From Gammaproteobacteria bacterium HGW-Gammaproteobacteria-11 (GTDB lineage Bacteria; Pseudomonadota; Gammaproteobacteria; Pseudomonadales; Pseudomonadaceae), in assembly GCA_002840055.1 (NCBI GenBank), contig PGZJ01000003.1, positions 1 through 64,000 of the forward strand: a stretch of 64,000 nt of DNA. The letters are read 5' to 3'. Both the position numbers and the translations under genes were made by a program. Under the pieces are notes generated by a model. That model saw only the letters and a program-made list of their open reading frames with translations. It was not told the DNA's origin and ran no database searches. Of this stretch, positions 37,549-51,713 are shown piece by piece; within the stretch, counting starts at the first letter, position 1; each line of letters begins with the position of its first letter.

Positions 37549-38716
37549 TGACCGCCTCCCGCAACGCCTGACGGCGCTCCCAGTCAATCCGCAACAACAG
37601 GCCGAGGGTAATGCAGCACACCACCAGGGAGCTGCCGCCGTAACTGAGGAAGGGCAGCGTCAGACCCTTGGTTGGCAGCAGGCCAACATTCACCCCGACG
37701 TTGATAAGAATCTGACCAATCCACATGATCGCCAGACCGTAAGCCAGGTAGGCAGGGAACAATCGGCCGGCACGCTCGGCCCAGAGTCCGATATACAGAC
37801 TGCGAACGGCCACGAAGATCAGCAGGGCAAAGGCCGACAAGGCACCAATCAGGCCCAGCTCTTCGGCCAGTACGGCAAATACAAAATCAGTGTGCGCTTC
37901 AGGCAGGAAGAACTGTTTCTGGATGCTGTTACCCAGCCCCAGACCGGTCCAGTGGCCACGGCCAAAGGCGATCAGTGCCTGACTCAACTGGTAGCCCGAA
38001 CCGTAGGGGTCATCCCAGGGGTTGAGAAAGCCGATCATGCGCTGCAGGCGATAGGATTCGGTGACGATCAATGCGCCGGCGGCGATGGTCAGCGAACCGA
38101 ACAGCAGAATAAAGCGGAACAGACCTACACCACCCAGGAACAGCATGCCAACAGCCGCCCCCAGCAGCACCACAGTGGCACCGAAGTCAGGCTCGACAAT
38201 CAACAGGAAGGCCATGGGGAACAACACCATGAAGGGCTTGATAAAACCAAACCAGCGCTCCTTGACTTCGTCCTGCCGGTGCACCAGATAGCCGGCCAGA
38301 AAGACCACCGAAAACAGCTTGGCCAACTCCGAGGGTTGAACGTTGATCGGGCCCACGGCAATCCAACGCCAGCTGCCGTTGACCTCACGACCAATGCCCG
38401 GAATCAGAACGGCAATCAACAGGGCGAAACCCAGAAACAGCAATGGGAAGCGAAACTGTTCCCACAACCGGATCGGGATAGACAGCACACAGACCAAGGC
38501 AGCCAACCCGATCAACAGATAAACAATCTGTCGGGTCATGTAGTACAACGGATTGTTCAGCAGCCCCGCCGCCACCTCGATCGATGCAGAAGACACCATG
38601 ACCAGACCCAGACCGAGCAAACAGAATGCTGCCACCAGCAGCGGCATATCCATGTCGAAACGGCGCTGACCAACCAGCGGACCGGCGTACTGCATCAGGG
38701 TCGAGACGCCGATCAT
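37541..38716 (-). CDS. ftsW: Peptidoglycan glycosyltransferase FtsW
   Basis: SEDS family, PTKGLTLPFLSYGGSSLV; start trimmed. Confidence 0.97.
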   Translation of the reverse strand: MIGVSTLMQYAGPLVGQRRFDMDMPLLVAAFCLLGLGLVMVSSASIEVAAGLLNNPLYYMTRQIVYLLIGLAALVCVLSIPIRLWEQFRFPLLFLGFALLIAVLIPGIGREVNGSWRWIAVGPINVQPSELAKLFSVVFLAGYLVHRQDEVKERWFGFIKPFMVLFPMAFLLIVEPDFGATVVLLGAAVGMLFLGGVGLFRFILLFGSLTIAAGALIVTESYRLQRMIGFLNPWDDPYGSGYQLSQALIAFGRGHWTGLGLGNSIQKQFFLPEAHTDFVFAVLAEELGLIGALSAFALLIFVAVRSLYIGLWAERAGRLFPAYLAYGLAIMWIGQILINVGVNVGLLPTKGLTLPFLSYGGSSLVVCCITLGLLLRIDWERRQALREAVND

Positions 38717-40059
38717 GACAGGGCCTCCACCGCAGCGGCGAAACGCTGACCGCGCTCTTCGAAATTCTTGAACATATCCAGACTGGCGCAGGCTGGTGAC
38801 AGCAGCACGATGTCGCCGGGCTGGGCCAGGGAGCGGGCCTGGGTGACCGCGTCTTCCAGACTCTGTACGCGCAGCAGAGGGGCGCAACCGCTCAGTACCT
38901 GCTCGAGGATCGGCGCATCTCGTCCCAGCAGAACCACGGCGCGGCAATGCTTGTTGACGGCATCGCGCAGGGAAGTGAAATCGGCACCTTTGCCATCGCC
39001 ACCGGCAATCAGCACCTGACGGCCCGTATTGCCGGCGGCAAAGCCTTCAATGGCAGCCAGCGCAGCGCCAACATTGGTGGCCTTGGAGTCATCGTAGTAA
39101 TTGACCCCAGCCACTTCAGCTATCCACTGGCAACGGTGCGGCAGACCGGTAAACTCACGCAAGGCCTTGAGCATGGCCGCCATCGGCAAGCCTGCAGCGT
39201 GCCCCAGCGCCAGAGCGGCCAAGGCGTTGGCCTGATTGTGACTGCCGCGAATCTTCAGTTCCGCTACCGGCATCAGCGCCTTGAACTCAAAAGCCAGGGA
39301 CAGTTGTCCCTGCTCCTCGATCAAACCAAAGCCCTTGAAATCAGGACGCGACAGACCGAAGCTCCAGCACGGCATCTGATCGGCTACCAGTGGCCGCGAC
39401 AGGGCATCATCACGGTTCACCACGATCTGGCGTACGCCACGGAAGATCCGGTGTTTGGCCTGGTAATAACTGGCCAGGCTGTCGTAGCGGTCCATGTGGT
39501 CTTCGCTGATATTCAGCACAGTGGCCACCTCAGCATTCAACTGCGCAGTGGTTTCCAGCTGAAAGCTCGACAACTCAAGCACATAGAGCTCAACCTTGTC
39601 GTCCAGCAGATCCAGCGCCGGAGTACCCAGATTGCCACCCACAGCTACCCGCTTGCCGGCAGCCTTGGCCATATCACCGACCAGGGTAGTGACAGTGCTT
39701 TTCGCGTTCGAGCCGGTGATAGCGACAATCGGTGCCTGGGCGGCCCGGGCAAAGAGTTCGATATCGCCGACAATGCTGACCCCGGCCGCCTTGGCGGCCA
39801 AGAGTGCTGGCGCTGACAGCGCTATGCCGGGGCTGACAATCAGTTCGCCAGCAGCACACAGCAATTGCTCATCCAGCTCGCCAAGAAACAGGTCGGCCAT
39901 CGGCGCAAAGCGCTTCAGCTGCTCCAGGCCGGGCGGGTTACTGCGGGTGTCACAAACCGCAAAGGGAATGCCACGGCCGGCCAAATAGCGCGCAACCGCC
40001 AGCCCGGTACTGCCGAGTCCGACGATAATCCGCTTTTTATCCGTGGTAATCAGTGACAC
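38713..40059 (-). CDS. murD: UDP-N-acetylmuramoylalanine-D-glutamate ligase
   Basis: IIVGLGSTGLAVARYLAGRGIPFAVCDTR; ITGSNAKSTVTTLVGDM. Confidence 0.98.
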   Translation of the reverse strand: MSLITTDKKRIIVGLGSTGLAVARYLAGRGIPFAVCDTRSNPPGLEQLKRFAPMADLFLGELDEQLLCAAGELIVSPGIALSAPALLAAKAAGVSIVGDIELFARAAQAPIVAITGSNAKSTVTTLVGDMAKAAGKRVAVGGNLGTPALDLLDDKVELYVLELSSFQLETTAQLNAEVATVLNISEDHMDRYDSLASYYQAKHRIFRGVRQIVVNRDDALSRPLVADQMPCWSFGLSRPDFKGFGLIEEQGQLSLAFEFKALMPVAELKIRGSHNQANALAALALGHAAGLPMAAMLKALREFTGLPHRCQWIAEVAGVNYYDDSKATNVGAALAAIEGFAAGNTGRQVLIAGGDGKGADFTSLRDAVNKHCRAVVLLGRDAPILEQVLSGCAPLLRVQSLEDAVTQARSLAQPGDIVLLSPACASLDMFKNFEERGQRFAAAVEALS

Positions 40060-40070
40060 CTTTCAGCTCC

Positions 40071-41153
40071 TCAACGCAGTTTCAATGTTGCCAGACCAAT
40101 CAGCACCAGAATCACGGTGATGATCCAGAAGCGCACAATGACCCGTGGTTCGGGCCAGCCTTTCAACTCAAAGTGATGATGAATCGGCGCCATGCGAAAT
40201 ACCCGGCGCCCGGTCAGCTTGAACGACGCCACCTGAACTATTACCGAGAGGGTTTCCACGACAAAGATGCCGCCCATGATGAACAACACGATTTCCTGCC
40301 GCACAATCACGGCGATAACGCCCAGAGCGGCACCCAGAGCCAGTGCCCCGACGTCACCCATGAAGACCTGGGCCGGGTAGGTGTTGAACCAGAGAAAGCC
40401 CAGACCCGCCCCGACCAGCGCTCCACAGAAGATGATCAGTTCGCCGGCACCGGCCACATGGGGAATCAGCAGGTATTCGGCGAAACGGATGTTGCCTGAC
40501 AGGTAAGCAAAGATACCGAGGGCACCACCGACCATCACTGTCGGCATGATGGCCAGACCGTCCAGACCATCGGTCAGGTTGACCGCATTGCTGGAGCCGA
40601 CAATGACGAAATAGGTCAGTACGATAAAGAGCATGCCCAACTGAAATTCCACCTGCTTGAAGAAAGGCACGATCAGCGTGGTTTCAACCGGCGTCTTGGC
40701 GGCCAGGTACAGCACGATTGCCGCTGCCAGTCCAAACACCGACTGCCAGAAATACTTCCAGCGAGACGGCAGACCGCGCGAGTTCTTCTCGATTACCTTG
40801 CGGTAGTCATCAACCCAGCCAATCGCACCAAAACTGATGGTCACACCCAACACAACCCAGACATACAGATTGCTCAGGTCCGACCAGAGCAAGGTACTGA
40901 CGGCAATGGCCACCAGAATCAGTGCACCACCCATGGTCGGTGTGCCTTTTTTCGACAGGTGCGACTGTGGTCCGTCATTGCGTACCGACTGGCCAATCTG
41001 ACGGGTCTGCAGGGTACGAATCATCCAGGGACCGAGGAACAATGCCAGGCCCAGAGCCGTCAGCACGCCAAGAATGCCGCGCAGGGTCAGGTACTGGAAT
41101 ACCGCGAATCCGCTGTAGAACTGCTGCAGGTATTGGGTCAGGAGTAACAACAT
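40071..41153 (-). CDS. mraY: Phospho-N-acetylmuramoyl-pentapeptide transferase
   Basis: [29 protein letters not shown]-type C-terminus. Confidence 0.98.
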   Translation of the reverse strand: MLLLLTQYLQQFYSGFAVFQYLTLRGILGVLTALGLALFLGPWMIRTLQTRQIGQSVRNDGPQSHLSKKGTPTMGGALILVAIAVSTLLWSDLSNLYVWVVLGVTISFGAIGWVDDYRKVIEKNSRGLPSRWKYFWQSVFGLAAAIVLYLAAKTPVETTLIVPFFKQVEFQLGMLFIVLTYFVIVGSSNAVNLTDGLDGLAIMPTVMVGGALGIFAYLSGNIRFAEYLLIPHVAGAGELIIFCGALVGAGLGFLWFNTYPAQVFMGDVGALALGAALGVIAVIVRQEIVLFIMGGIFVVETLSVIVQVASFKLTGRRVFRMAPIHHHFELKGWPEPRVIVRFWIITVILVLIGLATLKLR

Positions 41154-41154
41154 A

Positions 41155-42532
41155 TCAGCTGGCCTTATGCTTGTTATTGTCGGTTTCAGCGTCAGTAACC
41201 AGACCGGCTACCACTTCATCCATGCCCGCCGTGCGTGAGCCTTTTACCAGCACGCGGACATTGGCATTCAATTCATTGCGCAGGGCCGCTATCAGCGCCG
41301 CCTTGCTGTCAAACAACTGGGCACCCTGACCGAAGGCTTCAAAGCTCAAGGCCGACAAGGTGCCAACGGCATACAAGGCATCGACACCCTTTTCCCGGGC
41401 ATAGAGCCCAACCTCACGGTGACTTTGCTGTTCCCACTCGCCCAGCTCGCCCATGTCGCCCAGTACCAGCACGCGGAAGCCACCCAGGTCGACGAGCAAA
41501 TCAATAGCCGCCATGACCGAAGCCGGATTGGCGTTGTAGCTGTCATCGATCACCAGCGCGCCATTCAAACCTTGGCGCGGACAACCACGGCCACTGACCG
41601 GCTGCAGCTTGCTCAGGCCACGGCGAATGGTTTCCAGCTCGCAGCCAAGTTCCAATGCTGCACCGGCGGCGGCCAGCACGTTGGCAATGTTGTGCCGACC
41701 CAGCAGGTTCATCTGCACGGTAATCGAGCCCTTGGGGGTGACCAGCAGAAAACCCGGACAGCCACGGGCGTCCAGCTTGACTGACTCGGCACGCAACTCG
41801 GCAGTCGGGTTATGCATGCTGAACGCCAGCGATTTGCGCTTGCCCAGCAGTTGATACCACTGCTCGAACCAGGGGCTGTCGAGGTTGATCACCGCCTGAC
41901 CATCAGCGGGCAGACCCGATAGAATTTCCGACTTGGCCAGGGCAATGTTTTCCGGACTGCCAAAACGACCGACATGCGCCATCCCGGCATTGGTCAGGAT
42001 GCTGACGCTGGGGCGCGCCAACTGCATGCAGTAGTTGATATCACCCACCTGGGCTGCACCCATTTCGATCACGGCGAATTGATGCTCAGGTTGCAACTCG
42101 AGCAGGGTCAGTGGTACGCCCAGTTCGTTATTCAGGTTGCCACGGGTGGCCAGCACCGGGCCGCGTTCACGCAGCATGGCGGCAAGCATCTCCTTGACCG
42201 TGGTTTTGCCGCTCGAACCGGTAATCCCCACCACCGGGCCAGTAAAGGCATTGCGCGCCAGTGCGCCAAGTTGTCCCAGGGCATAGCGGCAGTCATGCAC
42301 CAGCAGCTGCGGCAGCGGGTCGTCCACCAGGTAACTGACCATGGCGGCAGCCGCACCGTTTTCACGGGCCTGCGCCAGGTAGTCGTGACCATCCACCTGG
42401 TTACCGGTGAGGGCGACAAACAACCCGCCTGGCTGTACCTGGCGGGCGTCAATGCTGACGCTATTGAACGTCGCATCAGCGCCGGGCAGACTGGCCAGCA
42501 GCGGCTTCAACAGGTCTGACAAACGCATTGAT

Positions 42533-42540
<8 letters not shown>
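41155..42540 (-). CDS. murF: UDP-MurNAc-tripeptide D-alanyl-D-alanine ligase
   Basis: [15 protein letters not shown]; Mur ligase domains, dcw order. Confidence 0.97.
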
Positions 42541-46015
<3,475 letters not shown>

Positions 46016-46019
<4 letters not shown>

Positions 46020-46948
46020 GGCCGCTTCTCGGCAATACGCAGCACGGCGCTACGCGAACGCGGGTTACTGGCCACTTCGGCTGCGGAGGGCTTGATCGCC
46101 TTGCCCACCAGATTGAGGCTGACCTGAATGTCCGCATCGCGGATCGGCAGGTCGCGGGGCAATGGCGCACCCTTGGCTTCGCGGCGCATGAACTGCTTGA
46201 CCAGCCGATCTTCCAACGAATGGAAGCTGATAACGGCCAAACGGCCACCGGGCGACAGCACTTCAAGCGCTGCCTTGAGGCCATCACCCAGATCATCCAG
46301 CTCACGATTGATAAAGATGCGGATACCCTGGAAGGCACGGGTAGCCGGATGCTTGTGCTTTTCCCAGGCCGGGTTGGCCTCCTTCAGCACCTCAGCCAGA
46401 TCCCCGGTACGGGTGAAAGGCTGCTGGCTGCGACGCATAACCACTGCGCGCGCCATACGACGGGCAAAACGCTCTTCACCGTACTCCTTGAGCACGGTGA
46501 CAATGTCGTCCTCACTGGCACTGTTGATCCACTCGGCAGCGCTTTGTCCGCTACCCGGGTCCATGCGCATGTCCAGTGGACCGTCCTGCATGAAGCTGAA
46601 GCCGCGCTCGGCGTCGTCCAACTGTGGCGAGGAAACCCCCAGATCCAGCAGCACACCATCAACCTTGCCATGCAGACCCAGGTCGCGCAGGGCCTCGGCC
46701 ATATCGGCAAAAGTGCGTTGCATAACGACAAAGCGGCCGTCTTCGGCCGCCAGCTGCTCACCGACCCGGATCGCCTCCGGGTCCTTGTCGAAGCCAAGCA
46801 AGCGGCCCTCCGCGGAGAGCCTGGCGAGTATCGCCCGGCTATGCCCGCCACGCCCGAAGGTACCATCCACGTAGCAGCCATCGGGCTTGATATCCAGCCC
46901 GTCCAGTGCTTCATTGAGCAGCACGCTGATATGCGCGAAGGTATTCAT
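46016..46948 (-). CDS. rsmH: 16S rRNA (cytosine1402-N4)-methyltransferase
   Basis: [32 protein letters not shown]. Confidence 0.97.
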
Positions 46949-47400
46949 AGGCTGAGGGTCTGCAGCACGTCCGGCAGTTCGCCGAGACTCTGTTGCTGGT
47001 CAAGGTAGGATGAGGTAGTCGCCTCCCAGGCGTCCTCGCTCCACAATTCGAATTTGTCCAACTGCCCGACCAGCATGACTTTCTTGTCCAGACCGGCATG
47101 CTCACGCAGCAGCGGCGGCACAACGAAACGACCGCTGTTATCCAGCTCGATTTCATTGGCATTACCAATCAACAGGCGATTCAGGCGCTTGACTGCCGGA
47201 TTCAGGTTGGGCGCTTTACGCAACTGCGCTTCAACCGCTTCCCAGGCGGGCATGGGGTATATCCACAGGCAACGCTCTTCCAGGGCAATGGTGGCTACCA
47301 ACTGGCCGGCGCACAGCTCGACGAGACGGTCGCGATAACGCGCCGGCATCGCAAGCCGCCCCTTGGCGTCCAGATTGATGGCACTGGTTCCCCGAAACAC
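46945..47400 (-). CDS. mraZ: Transcriptional regulator MraZ (probable GTG start)
   Basis: [26 protein letters not shown]; two MraZ/AbrB-like domains. Confidence 0.93.
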   Translation of the reverse strand: MFRGTSAINLDAKGRLAMPARYRDRLVELCAGQLVATIALEERCLWIYPMPAWEAVEAQLRKAPNLNPAVKRLNRLLIGNANEIELDNSGRFVVPPLLREHAGLDKKVMLVGQLDKFELWSEDAWEATTSSYLDQQQSLGELPDVLQTLSL

Positions 47401-47445
47401 GTTTTCTGCTTCCCCTTGTTGATTGGCTTTCCATAAATGGGCAGG

Positions 47446-47485
47446 GCTTACCAAATCTACCCACTTTTTCCCACTTCACACCACT
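47446..47485 (-). promoter_or_regulatory. MraZ operator: 10-bp-periodic TGG(G) repeats
   Basis: Minus strand AGTGGTGTGA AGTGGGAAAA AGTGGGTAGA TTTGGTAAGC. Confidence 0.85.
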
Positions 47486-47492
47486 TCGGCAC

Positions 47493-47521
47493 ACTATAGG
47501 AAGCAGGGCATACAGCGTCAA
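47493..47521 (-). promoter_or_regulatory. Sigma-70 promoter of the mraZ/dcw operon
   Basis: Minus strand TTGACG-17 nt-TATAGT immediately upstream of the MraZ boxes. Confidence 0.85.
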
Positions 47522-47798
47522 GCCGCTATTTGCGGAAAAATCCTTTATTGGCAGGGAGTTACGACGAACGGCAGGCAAACATCATGACCTTGCGAAGCAA
47601 ATAACCAACGAGATCATTTACCCAAAACGCAAAGTTAAAGTGATTTGTGAGGAGTAAGATTTTTTCGTTCTGAGAAGGGATTTTTTAGCATCATTAAACA
47701 GGTACGCACCATGGGTTGGTGCGCCAGACAACCATCAAGCAGGACAATGCCTGCTAACACCTACCCGGCAGAGTGACCGGATAATTGAAGAAAAAATA

Positions 47799-48150
<352 letters not shown>

Positions 48151-48156
48151 GACGCA

Positions 48157-48185
48157 AGGTTAGCCGTGAAAAGCACCGCCGGCAA
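48157..48185 (-). promoter_or_regulatory. Candidate sigma-70 promoter of rnpB
   Basis: Minus strand TTGCCG-17 nt-TAACCT just upstream of the RNA 5' end. Confidence 0.5.
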
Positions 48186-48313
48186 GCACGATGTCCATTC
48201 GCCCTCATAAGGAGCACGACGCGCACCAATATAAGGCACAAACAGCGTCAACTGATCCACACCCTGTCCGCCCTGTTGCGGTGCAGCCCGCACCATCTCT
48301 GAACCTGAACAGG

Positions 48314-48331
48314 TTGGCATAGCCCCTGCAT
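48314..48331 (+). promoter_or_regulatory. Candidate sigma-54 (RpoN) -24/-12 promoter
   Basis: TTGGCATAGCCCCTGCAT: GG-N10-GC spacing as in TGGCAC-N5-TTGCW, ~90 nt upstream of the riboswitch. Confidence 0.7.
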
Positions 48332-48417
48332 TGATCTGAACAGCAAACGAGATTCGCGGCGCAACCGGCCGCAGGCGTTGCCAGGCCCCCGGGCCTGAAA
48401 CAACTTGGTACCAATGG

Positions 48418-48512
48418 ACAACTAGGGTTCCGACCTGCCTGCAGGTGACTGGTCCGAGAGTTGTCGACCTCCGGCAGGGGGTTACACGGCGGGATAAAAG
48501 CCCGGGAGAGCC
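48418..48512 (+). promoter_or_regulatory. ykkC / guanidine-I riboswitch
   Basis: ctagggttccg ... actggtccgagagttgtcgac ... acacggcgggataaaagcccgggaga matches the conserved ykkC core (CUAGGGUUCCG, UGGUCCGAGAG, ACACGG-GGGAUAAAAGCCCGGGAG). Confidence 0.95.
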
Positions 48513-48556
48513 TCAGATCACTGGGATCTCGTTACCTGTAACCGATGGAGCCTGCC

Positions 48557-48619
48557 ATGCCTCAGATACTGCGCAAAGCCCTGCTCAGCCCCACGGAGAG
48601 CATGCCATGTCACGCCTGA
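48557..48619 (+). other. Short ORF MPQILRKALLSPTESMPCHA overlapping the permease start
   Basis: ATG with upstream ggag; TGA lies 13 bp inside the permease CDS. Confidence 0.4.
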
Positions 48620-49425
48620 TGAACCGCAAACCAGGCCGCGTGCTGCAGCTTGGACTGATTCTGCTGCCCTTCGCCTTGCTGCTGATGTTTTATCTGGCCA
48701 GCTCCCAGGCACGCCTGGCCGACAATCCCAACGACAAGCTGCTGCCAAGCTTCACGCAAATGGCCGATGCAGTCGAGCGCATGGCCTTCACCGCAGATCG
48801 TCGTACCGGAGCGTATTTATGGTGGGACGATACCGCTGCCAGCCTCAAGCGCCTGGGTACAGGCCTGGGTATTGCCGCCGCCGCCAGCCTGGTGCTGGGC
48901 TTGGCCATGCTGATCCCACTGTTACGCACGCCCCTGTCGCCGCTGGTAACCGTGATTTCGATGATTCCTCCCCTGGCGATCCTGCCGATTCTGTTTATCG
49001 TCATGGGCCTGGGCGAACTGTCCAAGGTGATGCTGATCGTTATTGGGATCACGCCGGTCCTGATCCGTGACATGCAGCAACGGGTCAGTGAAATCCCCGA
49101 TGAACTGCTGATCAAGGCGCAGACGCTGGGTGCCAATACCTGGCAGGTACTGATTCGGGTGGTACTGCCGCAACTGCTGCCGCGTCTGCTGCAAGGCCTG
49201 TGTCTGGCCCTGGGGCCGGCCTGGCTGTTTCTGATTGCCGCCGAGGCCATCGCCTCCACGGACGGCTTGGGTTATCGCATCTTTCTGGTCCGCCGCTATC
49301 TGGCGATGGATGTGATTCTGCCCTACGTGGCCTGGATTACCCTGCTCGCCTTCATCATGGACCGCGCCCTGAAGGGCCTGTGCCGGGGCCTGTTCCCCTG
49401 GTTCGAACCCAAGGGAGGCCACTGA
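48607..49425 (+). CDS. ABC transporter permease (NitT/TauT-like) of guanidine operon
   Basis: Binding-protein-dependent permease domain; EAA-type region ELLIKAQTLGANTWQVLIRVVLPQLLPRLLQGLC. Confidence 0.93.
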   Translation: MSRLMNRKPGRVLQLGLILLPFALLLMFYLASSQARLADNPNDKLLPSFTQMADAVERMAFTADRRTGAYLWWDDTAASLKRLGTGLGIAAAASLVLGLAMLIPLLRTPLSPLVTVISMIPPLAILPILFIVMGLGELSKVMLIVIGITPVLIRDMQQRVSEIPDELLIKAQTLGANTWQVLIRVVLPQLLPRLLQGLCLALGPAWLFLIAAEAIASTDGLGYRIFLVRRYLAMDVILPYVAWITLLAFIMDRALKGLCRGLFPWFEPKGGH

Positions 49426-49426
49426 C

Positions 49427-50230
49427 ATGAGTCGCATTTCAATCCGCCATGTGTGGCAACAGTACGACGACACCGTGGTGCTGGAAAACCTCAATCTGGA
49501 GGTCGCCAGCGGCGAATTCATCACCATGGTCGGCGCCTCCGGTTGCGGCAAGTCCACCTTCCTGCGCTTGCTGCTGGGTCAGGAACGCCCCAGCAAGGGT
49601 CAGATTCTGCTGGACGACCAACCCCTGGCTGCCGAGCCGGGACCAGAGCGTGGCGTAGTGTTCCAGCGCTACTCAGTATTTCCGCACCTGACCGTGCTCG
49701 GCAATGTCATGCTCGGCCTGGAACTGCAGGCTGCACCGCTGCTCGGTCGCCTGCTGGGTCGGGCCAGGCGCGAGGCGCGCGAGCAAGCCGCAGCCATTCT
49801 CGAGAAAGTCGGTCTGGGCCATGCCCTGAACAAATACCCACATGCCCTGTCAGGCGGCATGCAGCAACGTCTGGCGATTGCCCAGGCGCTGGTCAAGGCG
49901 CCCCGCATCCTGCTGCTGGATGAGCCTTTTGGCGCACTGGACCCGGGCATCCGCAAGGACATGCATGAGCTGCTGCTGGAACTCTGGAAGCAAAGCGGTC
50001 TGACCGTATTCATGGTTACCCACGACCTGGCTGAAGGTTTCACCCTGGGCACGCGCCTGCTGGTGTTCGACAAGACTCGCATCGACCCGCAGGCGCCCGG
50101 CGCCTATGGTGCCCGCATCACCTACGACATCCCCCTGAACACCGATCGCAAGGCAGCGCGGGCCGCCGTCGACGCCCTGCCCGAGCACCTGACCCGTGAA
50201 CTTGCCCCAGCGCATCTGCAAGGAGCCTGA
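49427..50230 (+). CDS. ABC transporter ATP-binding protein
   Basis: GASGCGKSTFLRLLLG Walker A; LSGGMQQRLAIAQALVKAPRILLLDEPFGALD. Confidence 0.96.
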   Translation: MSRISIRHVWQQYDDTVVLENLNLEVASGEFITMVGASGCGKSTFLRLLLGQERPSKGQILLDDQPLAAEPGPERGVVFQRYSVFPHLTVLGNVMLGLELQAAPLLGRLLGRARREAREQAAAILEKVGLGHALNKYPHALSGGMQQRLAIAQALVKAPRILLLDEPFGALDPGIRKDMHELLLELWKQSGLTVFMVTHDLAEGFTLGTRLLVFDKTRIDPQAPGAYGARITYDIPLNTDRKAARAAVDALPEHLTRELAPAHLQGA

Positions 50231-50234
50231 CCCG

Positions 50235-50963
50235 ATGACTCTGCCAACGCCCCTGCGCCCTACCTTCTACCGGGAGATTCTTCCCGGCGGCGGGCATACC
50301 TCTTTTGTTCTCAAGCGCGGCCAGATGCTGCGTCTGACTGACTGCGAAGGCGGCGCCAATGTCAGCCTGCTGCTGTTCAATGCCAACGAAAAAAGCGAGC
50401 GCCTGAACCTGCCCGACAGCCTCAAGTGCCAGCACACCGCCAAGCTGACCGCCGGTCACTGCCTGTATTCGGATATGGGCCGGGTACTGGCCGCCATCGT
50501 CACCGATACCTGTGGCTGGAGCGACAGCTTTGGCGGTGTGCTGAATGCCGATGAAGTACTGGAAAAATATGGCGCAGGGCGCTATCAGGAACTGCGCAAC
50601 GGCTTTTACCGCAACGGTGTGGACAACCTGCTGGTCGAGATGGGCAAGTGGGACATGCAGCTCTGCGACCTGCTGATGACCCTGAACCTGTTCAGCAAGG
50701 TCACAGTCGACGCCGAAGGCCGCTTTGCCTTCCAGCCTGACAACAGCAAGGCCGGCGACATCATCGAGCTCTACGCACCCATGGATACCCTGGTGGTCAT
50801 GACCGCCCTGCAGCACCCGATGGACCCGAACCCGCAGTACGCACCCAAACCGGTCAAGCTGAGCTGGCATCGCGTGGCCGATGACGGCATCACCATTCTC
50901 TGCCGTCGCACCCGCGAAGAAAACCTGCGCGGCCTGCACAACACCGACCGGATCTTTCTCTGA
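50235..50963 (+). CDS. cgdA: DUF1989 urea-carboxylase-associated protein 1; probable carboxyguanidine deiminase subunit
   Basis: DUF1989-like sequence (RGQMLRLTDCEGGANVSLLLFNANEKSERLNLPDSLK) and operon position with paralogue. Confidence 0.8.
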   Translation: MTLPTPLRPTFYREILPGGGHTSFVLKRGQMLRLTDCEGGANVSLLLFNANEKSERLNLPDSLKCQHTAKLTAGHCLYSDMGRVLAAIVTDTCGWSDSFGGVLNADEVLEKYGAGRYQELRNGFYRNGVDNLLVEMGKWDMQLCDLLMTLNLFSKVTVDAEGRFAFQPDNSKAGDIIELYAPMDTLVVMTALQHPMDPNPQYAPKPVKLSWHRVADDGITILCRRTREENLRGLHNTDRIFL

Positions 50964-50969
50964 GGGAAC

Positions 50970-51611
50970 ATGCCCATGACTCTGACCCACAGCGACAAGC
51001 AGCCCGACAACGCCGTATACCGTGCCACTATTCCAGCTGGCGAGCCCTGGCTAACCGACATCAAGGCCGGACAAACCCTGCGCCTGCTTGATCTGGAAGG
51101 CAATCAGGCCGTCGACACCCTGTTCTTCAGCGCAGAAAACCCACGGGAGCGCTACGACGTGCAACGCACCCTGCGCAAACAGAACTCGGTGTATCTGACC
51201 ACCGGCAGCGTGTTGTACAGCAATCTGGGCAAGCCGATGCTGACCATCAGTGCCGATACCTGCGGCCGCCACGACACACTTGGCGGCGCCTGCGCCCAGG
51301 AAAGCAACACCGTACGCTACGCCCTGGATACCCGTTACATGCACAGCTGCCGCGACAATTTTCTGCGCGCCAGCCTGCACGACGGCCGCCTGCGCAAGGC
51401 CGATATCAGCCACAACATCAATTTCTTCATGAACGTTCCGGTCACCCCCGAAGGCGGCCTGACCTTTGAAGACGGCATTTCCGGCGCCGGCAAGTATGTC
51501 GAGCTGGTCGCGCATATGGACATCATCGTGCTGATCTCCAATTGCCCACAGCTGAACAACCCGTGCAACGGCTATAACCCGACGCCGGCGGAGATACTGG
51601 TCTGGGGGTAA
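50970..51611 (+). CDS. cgdB: DUF1989 urea-carboxylase-associated protein 2; probable carboxyguanidine deiminase subunit
   Basis: [64 protein letters not shown]. Confidence 0.8.
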   Translation: MPMTLTHSDKQPDNAVYRATIPAGEPWLTDIKAGQTLRLLDLEGNQAVDTLFFSAENPRERYDVQRTLRKQNSVYLTTGSVLYSNLGKPMLTISADTCGRHDTLGGACAQESNTVRYALDTRYMHSCRDNFLRASLHDGRLRKADISHNINFFMNVPVTPEGGLTFEDGISGAGKYVELVAHMDIIVLISNCPQLNNPCNGYNPTPAEILVWG

Positions 51612-51613
51612 AC

Positions 51614-51713
51614 AAGCTTCAAGCTGCCAGCGGCAAGCTTCAAGCTGGCCCTGCGCAGATGAGCTGATTCGTCAATCTTACAGCTTGCGGCTTGCGGCTT
51701 GCGGCTTGCAGCT
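51614..51713. repeat. aagcttcaagctg direct repeat plus tandem cttgcgg heptads
   Basis: aagcttcaagctg at 51614 and 51635; agcttgcggcttgcggcttgcggcttgcagct at 51682-51713. Confidence 0.85.

Noticed and set aside
48218-48294. Canonical NtrC enhancer sites upstream of the sigma-54 promoter
   Set aside because: GCAC half-sites and a GGTGC-N5-GCACC palindrome are present, but none matches the GCAC...GTGC orientation of an NtrC site; kept only as a note in the promoter finding.
48205-48414. 69-aa minus-strand ORF over the sigma-54/riboswitch leader
   Set aside because: No homology recognised and it overlaps regulatory sequence; likely spurious.
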